A DNA stretch of 64,000 nt from Halorubellus litoreus (lineage in GTDB: Archaea; Halobacteriota; Halobacteria; Halobacteriales; Natrialbaceae): the NCBI RefSeq assembly GCF_037081675.1, contig NZ_JAZAQL010000004.1:334158-398157 (forward strand). The letters run 5' to 3'. A model generated the notes under the pieces. It saw nothing but the letters and a program-made list of their open reading frames with translations. It did not search any database and was not told the origin of the DNA. Below are positions 61,366-64,000 of the stretch, piece by piece; the first letter of the stretch is position 1; each line of letters starts with the position of its first letter. Made by a program: the position numbers and the translations under genes.

Positions 61366-62523
61366 TCACGCGCGGTCCGACGACGAGCCGAGGAACCGGT
61401 GGAGTGCGTGCGTCCGACGGACCGTGACAGCCTCGGTCGTCGGCTCCCCTCGCGGCATCTCGGTGGGTGAGCTCGCGGACTGGCGGTGTCGTGCCCGTCG
61501 ATGGTGGGTGGCGACGGCTCGGCGGCGGGCGGTGGCGTAGGCCCCGATGGTGGCGGTCGTCGAGTGCTCGTGTCGGGCGAGTTCGGAGACGAACGCGACC
61601 GCGTCCCGGACGCCGAGCGAGAACCCGCTCCCGATAGCCGGTGCGAGCGGCATCGCCGCCTCCCCGCACCGAGCGATGCGGCCCGCACCCCAGACACCCG
61701 ACTGCAACTCGTCGGCGCCCAGCCGGACCTGCTGGACGCGCGTCGACTCGCCGGACCGCACCACTTCCTCCACGACCTCGGGGTCGACGCCTGCGGCCGC
61801 CTCGAACGCCGGATGCGATGTGAGCCCGGTCGCGTCACCGCGGTTCGTCGTGACCCGCACCCACGACTCCGAGGCCGTCCCGTCGGGAATGACCTGGGCG
61901 AGCGCACCCGGCGCCCAGACCTCCCTCAGTACCTGCGATGCACTTTCTTCGCGGTCACAGCGCCCCACGTACTGGACGTAGTTCCGCGTGGGAACCGTCT
62001 CGGGAGCGCGGTCCTCGAGCGCCGGCGTGGCGGTCGTATCGACCACCGCGTCGAACGTCTCCCGGACGCCGTCCGCGAACGCGACCTCGATGCCATCTCC
62101 CGTCGTCGTGACGCCCCGGATCGAGCGGTCGGTTCGCGCTCGCTCGAGTGGCCACTCGACCGCGAGCGCCCGTCGCAGTTCCGTCGCGTCTATCACGCTC
62201 CCGGCCGCCGTCGTCGTTCGTTCCGTGGTCGACACCAACCGCCCCGTGCCAGCCGCCCACGTCTCGGGATGCGTCGCTTGGACGGAGTCGATGCGTGTCC
62301 CGCGGTCGCGGACGTGACTCGCCACGTCGAGCGCTTCGAGCGTGCGCATGGCGTTCGACGCCACCCGGACGACCACCGGTGGCGAGCGCTGCCTGTCGCT
62401 GACTGCCAGCACCGGCTCGTACCCGCATCGCTGTAGCATCGCCGTCACCGTCCGACCGACGAGTCCATCGCCCACCACGAGCACCTGCCGCTCGGGCCCT
62501 CGACCGAGGACGTCGTCACTCAC
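61366..62523 (-). CDS. FAD-dependent monooxygenase-like protein
   Basis: About 385 residues. The front RQVLVVGDGLVGRTVTAML is a Rossmann motif with a substituted Gly pattern (G-D-G-x-x-G). The later FAD motif is IARCGEAAMPLAPAIGSGFSLGVRDAVAFV (family GD..h...P..g.G...ai.DA). The canonical GD is replaced by GE. This is the aromatic-ring hydroxylase/geranylgeranyl-reductase-like fold. A GTG at 62523 is used; an ATG at 62538 would add MPPWT. It ends 1 bp after the stop of the convergent Bat-like gene. Substrate unknown. Confidence 0.7.
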   Translation of the reverse strand: MSDDVLGRGPERQVLVVGDGLVGRTVTAMLQRCGYEPVLAVSDRQRSPPVVVRVASNAMRTLEALDVASHVRDRGTRIDSVQATHPETWAAGTGRLVSTTERTTTAAGSVIDATELRRALAVEWPLERARTDRSIRGVTTTGDGIEVAFADGVRETFDAVVDTTATPALEDRAPETVPTRNYVQYVGRCDREESASQVLREVWAPGALAQVIPDGTASESWVRVTTNRGDATGLTSHPAFEAAAGVDPEVVEEVVRSGESTRVQQVRLGADELQSGVWGAGRIARCGEAAMPLAPAIGSGFSLGVRDAVAFVSELARHEHSTTATIGAYATARRRAVATHHRRARHRQSASSPTEMPRGEPTTEAVTVRRTHALHRFLGSSSDRA

Positions 62524-63017
62524 CGTCCACGGTGGCACCGTCCCATCACCCCCGTCACCGGGTCCCGCTCACGCGCCACCACGTTCTCGGGGTCGAACGC
62601 TCCAGTCCCCGAGGTCGGCTCGAACGCCGCGCCGTCCGACTCCGCGCACGCTGTCGCACTCGCACTCACGGCTGACTGGCTTGGAGTGCTCGCCCGGTTC
62701 GGACTGATTGGCGACCTGTTCGACCCATGGCGGCCGGTCTGAGCTGGGGCAGTCGGACACCCGACTTTGGGACGGGGAGTGGGTCCGGTGGCGGCGTCGT
62801 CGGTCTCCGTCATCACCTCCGCAGTTCGCGTGCAGGTCACCTAAGCGACCGCGCGCTGTTTCACCCACCGCAACACGCGCCACCAGCGAACGGAGTCCCG
62901 ACGCCACCCGGAGTGGGAGACGACGCAATACATCTAGCCCGAAGTGGTCGGCGACACGACGCTGATTGACAGCAGGGATAGGGGGGTCGCTTCCGACAGT
63001 CCCAATCGAGACGAACC
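62524..63017. other. Spacer without recognisable gene
   Basis: About 490 bp. Short frames on both strands have basic, Ser/Arg-rich translations typical of non-coding GC-rich haloarchaeal DNA. It contains the divergent promoters of the monooxygenase-like and winged-helix genes, without clear boxes. Confidence 0.45.
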
Positions 63018-63401
63018 ATGGCATCTGATCACCCTCCATTCCCGGACGCCACACCCGACCAGTCCGCTCCACCAGTCGACGTCCTGACGCTGCTCGCCGC
63101 TGACCACACCCAGAAAATCCTGGGCCACATCCACGACTCGCCCACCCCGGCACGCGCGGTCGTCGAGGTCTGCGACGCCTCTCGTACGACCGTCTACCGA
63201 CGCCTGAACCGACTCGTCGACGCCGGCCTCGTCGACACCCGGATGACATTGGACCCCGACGGCCACCACCGCACCGTCTTCGAGACCACCATCGACGAGA
63301 TCACGCTCGACTTGACCGACGACGGCTACGCGCTCGACGTCCACACCGACTGCTCGAACGTCGACTCCCCCTCGACGCCCCACCCCCAGCCGAGCGACTG
63401 A
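63018..63401 (+). CDS. ArsR-like winged-helix regulator
   Basis: A 127-residue protein. VLTLLAADHTQKILGHIHD, then VVEVCDASRTTVYRRLNRL and the wing VDTRMTLDPDGHHRTVFETTIDEI form a helix-turn-helix with wing, as in small haloarchaeal ArsR-like regulators. No Cys metal site. The gene behind it starts 81 bp downstream, so they may share a transcript. Confidence 0.85.
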   Translation: MASDHPPFPDATPDQSAPPVDVLTLLAADHTQKILGHIHDSPTPARAVVEVCDASRTTVYRRLNRLVDAGLVDTRMTLDPDGHHRTVFETTIDEITLDLTDDGYALDVHTDCSNVDSPSTPHPQPSD

Positions 63402-63482
63402 CGACGCGACACGCACCGTTCGGCCAGTCGAATCACTCGCGACGACGACCACCCAACTCGCACCACCACACCCCAGGAACGC

Positions 63483-63707
63483 ATGAACCAGAACGACGAC
63501 GCGGACACCACCCCCCGCGACCAACAGCCGACCGAGGACCACCACTCCACAGCCACGGACACCGCAGCCCCCGCACTCGAAGTGCTCCGCGACCCCGAAT
63601 CCGGACGAGTGACGTTCACCATTCGAGACTGCGACGACTCCCAGAAACTCACCGAGTGGATAACCATCGACAGCGAACACGTCGTCCACCCCGACGACAT
63701 GCAGTAG
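63483..63707 (+). CDS. Small haloarchaeal protein (DUF7511-like)
   Basis: A 74-residue acidic protein. A disordered Asp/Thr-rich front is followed by LEVLRDPESGRVTFTIRDCD and TEWITIDSEHVVHPDDMQ, a short beta-rich unit that I associate with a small haloarchaeal family often found beside ArsR-like regulators. Function unknown. Confidence 0.65.
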   Translation: MNQNDDADTTPRDQQPTEDHHSTATDTAAPALEVLRDPESGRVTFTIRDCDDSQKLTEWITIDSEHVVHPDDMQ

Positions 63708-63884
63708 TACTCAAGGGCGTACCGGAAGATTCGGGTCTCCTGAAACCCTCAGACGATGACAACAGGTGCGTGTTAAATTCGGAGCGTGAGTTCAGCACGA
63801 CGAACAGGTTCTATCCACGGACGACGGTCTGAAACCACTGTTCAGTAGGGATGCGAGTTGAACACCGGTCGCAGCCGGGCATAC

Positions 63885-64000
63885 GCCGAGCGCAGCGAGG
63901 CGTTTCACCGCCGGAGCCGTCGAAGACGGCGGAGGCGGCCTTTTTCACCCATGTTTTTGCCGCGAGCGGTTCGCGCGGAGCGCGAACCCGAGCGGGAAAA
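63885..64000 (+). repeat. Dispersed 110-bp repeat, copy 2 (may run past the window)
   Basis: Aligns with the minus strand of 4690-4800. The hairpin here is perfect (CCGCC, GCCGTC-GAA-GACGGC, GGCGG) and is followed by CCTTTTTC, a terminator-like T tract. A second inverted region lies downstream (CGAGCGGTTCGCGCGGAGCG). One frame reads SPPEPSKTAEA like copy 1. No gene is seen between 63708 and the window end. Confidence 0.55.

Noticed and set aside
55497..61907. A 2136-codon open frame on the minus strand across the MMPL and Bat-like genes
   Set aside because: It is antisense to two well-supported genes and is extremely Arg/Val/Asp/Gly-rich, as mirror frames are in high-GC haloarchaeal DNA. No family motifs.

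Overview
The window comes from the genome of a halophilic archaeon (class Halobacteria). The signs are high GC, acidic proteins rich in Asp and Glu, leaderless starts about 25-30 nt after a TATA-like box, and family content typical of haloarchaea (HalOD1, TrmB, a bacterio-opsin-activator-like regulator, DUF234 ATPase, IS5/ISH1-like elements). No rRNA, tRNA or CRISPR array was recognised.

Left accessory part (1-5.0 kb): the end of an unknown gene, a tyrosine recombinase with a non-canonical catalytic box, an archaeal AAA ATPase fused to a nuclease-like DUF234 domain, and a transposase relic that has lost its catalytic core.

Efflux and regulation region (5.0-22.6 kb): a HalOD1 protein, an HtpX-like protease, a TetR regulator, then a tight operon (zinc-ribbon membrane protein, second TetR, MATE exporter, degenerate prenyl-synthase-like protein), then an RND/MMPL transporter followed by a trmB gene. 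Five copies of one palindrome, consensus GACTGAACGTTCAGTC, sit directly at the starts of transcription units here. The two TetR proteins share an almost identical recognition helix, so I propose one self-regulating membrane/efflux regulon. The trmB gene is split by a 6.7-kb composite transposon (14388-21102) with an 8-bp target duplication. The transposon has two IS5/ISH1-like copies in direct orientation, each carrying a different passenger gene. Its AT-richer cargo encodes a truncated thrombospondin-type-3-repeat surface protein with a toxin-like C-terminus and an overlapping small gene that could encode an immunity protein. After trmB comes a decayed sensor kinase whose intact paralogue lies at 50.2 kb.

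Catabolic region (24.1-42.7 kb): an IclR regulator, a diaminobutyrate-type transaminase, RidA, a BCCT transporter, a second class III aminotransferase, a threonine-dehydratase-like enzyme overlapping an M20 amidohydrolase, a 2-hydroxyacid dehydrogenase, a large GlcD-GlcF-like oxidoreductase, glutamate dehydrogenase overlapping a creatinase/ectoine-hydrolase-like (DoeA/EutD) protein, and an aldehyde dehydrogenase. Together these suggest a compatible-solute (ectoine or hydroxyectoine) degradation pathway. A shared box GGATACACA lies upstream of several of these units.

Right part (43.9-64 kb): cytochrome bd oxidase (cydAB), a phosphoesterase, a CbiMNQO-type cobalt/nickel importer, an intact PAS histidine kinase, a CBS-domain protein with a ribosome-hibernation-like tail, an HpcH/HpaI aldolase, a PRC-barrel protein, a second MMPL transporter, a large PAS/GAF/HTH-10 regulator, an FAD monooxygenase-like protein, a winged-helix regulator and a small haloarchaeal protein. 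A 110-bp dispersed repeat occurs near both ends of the window.
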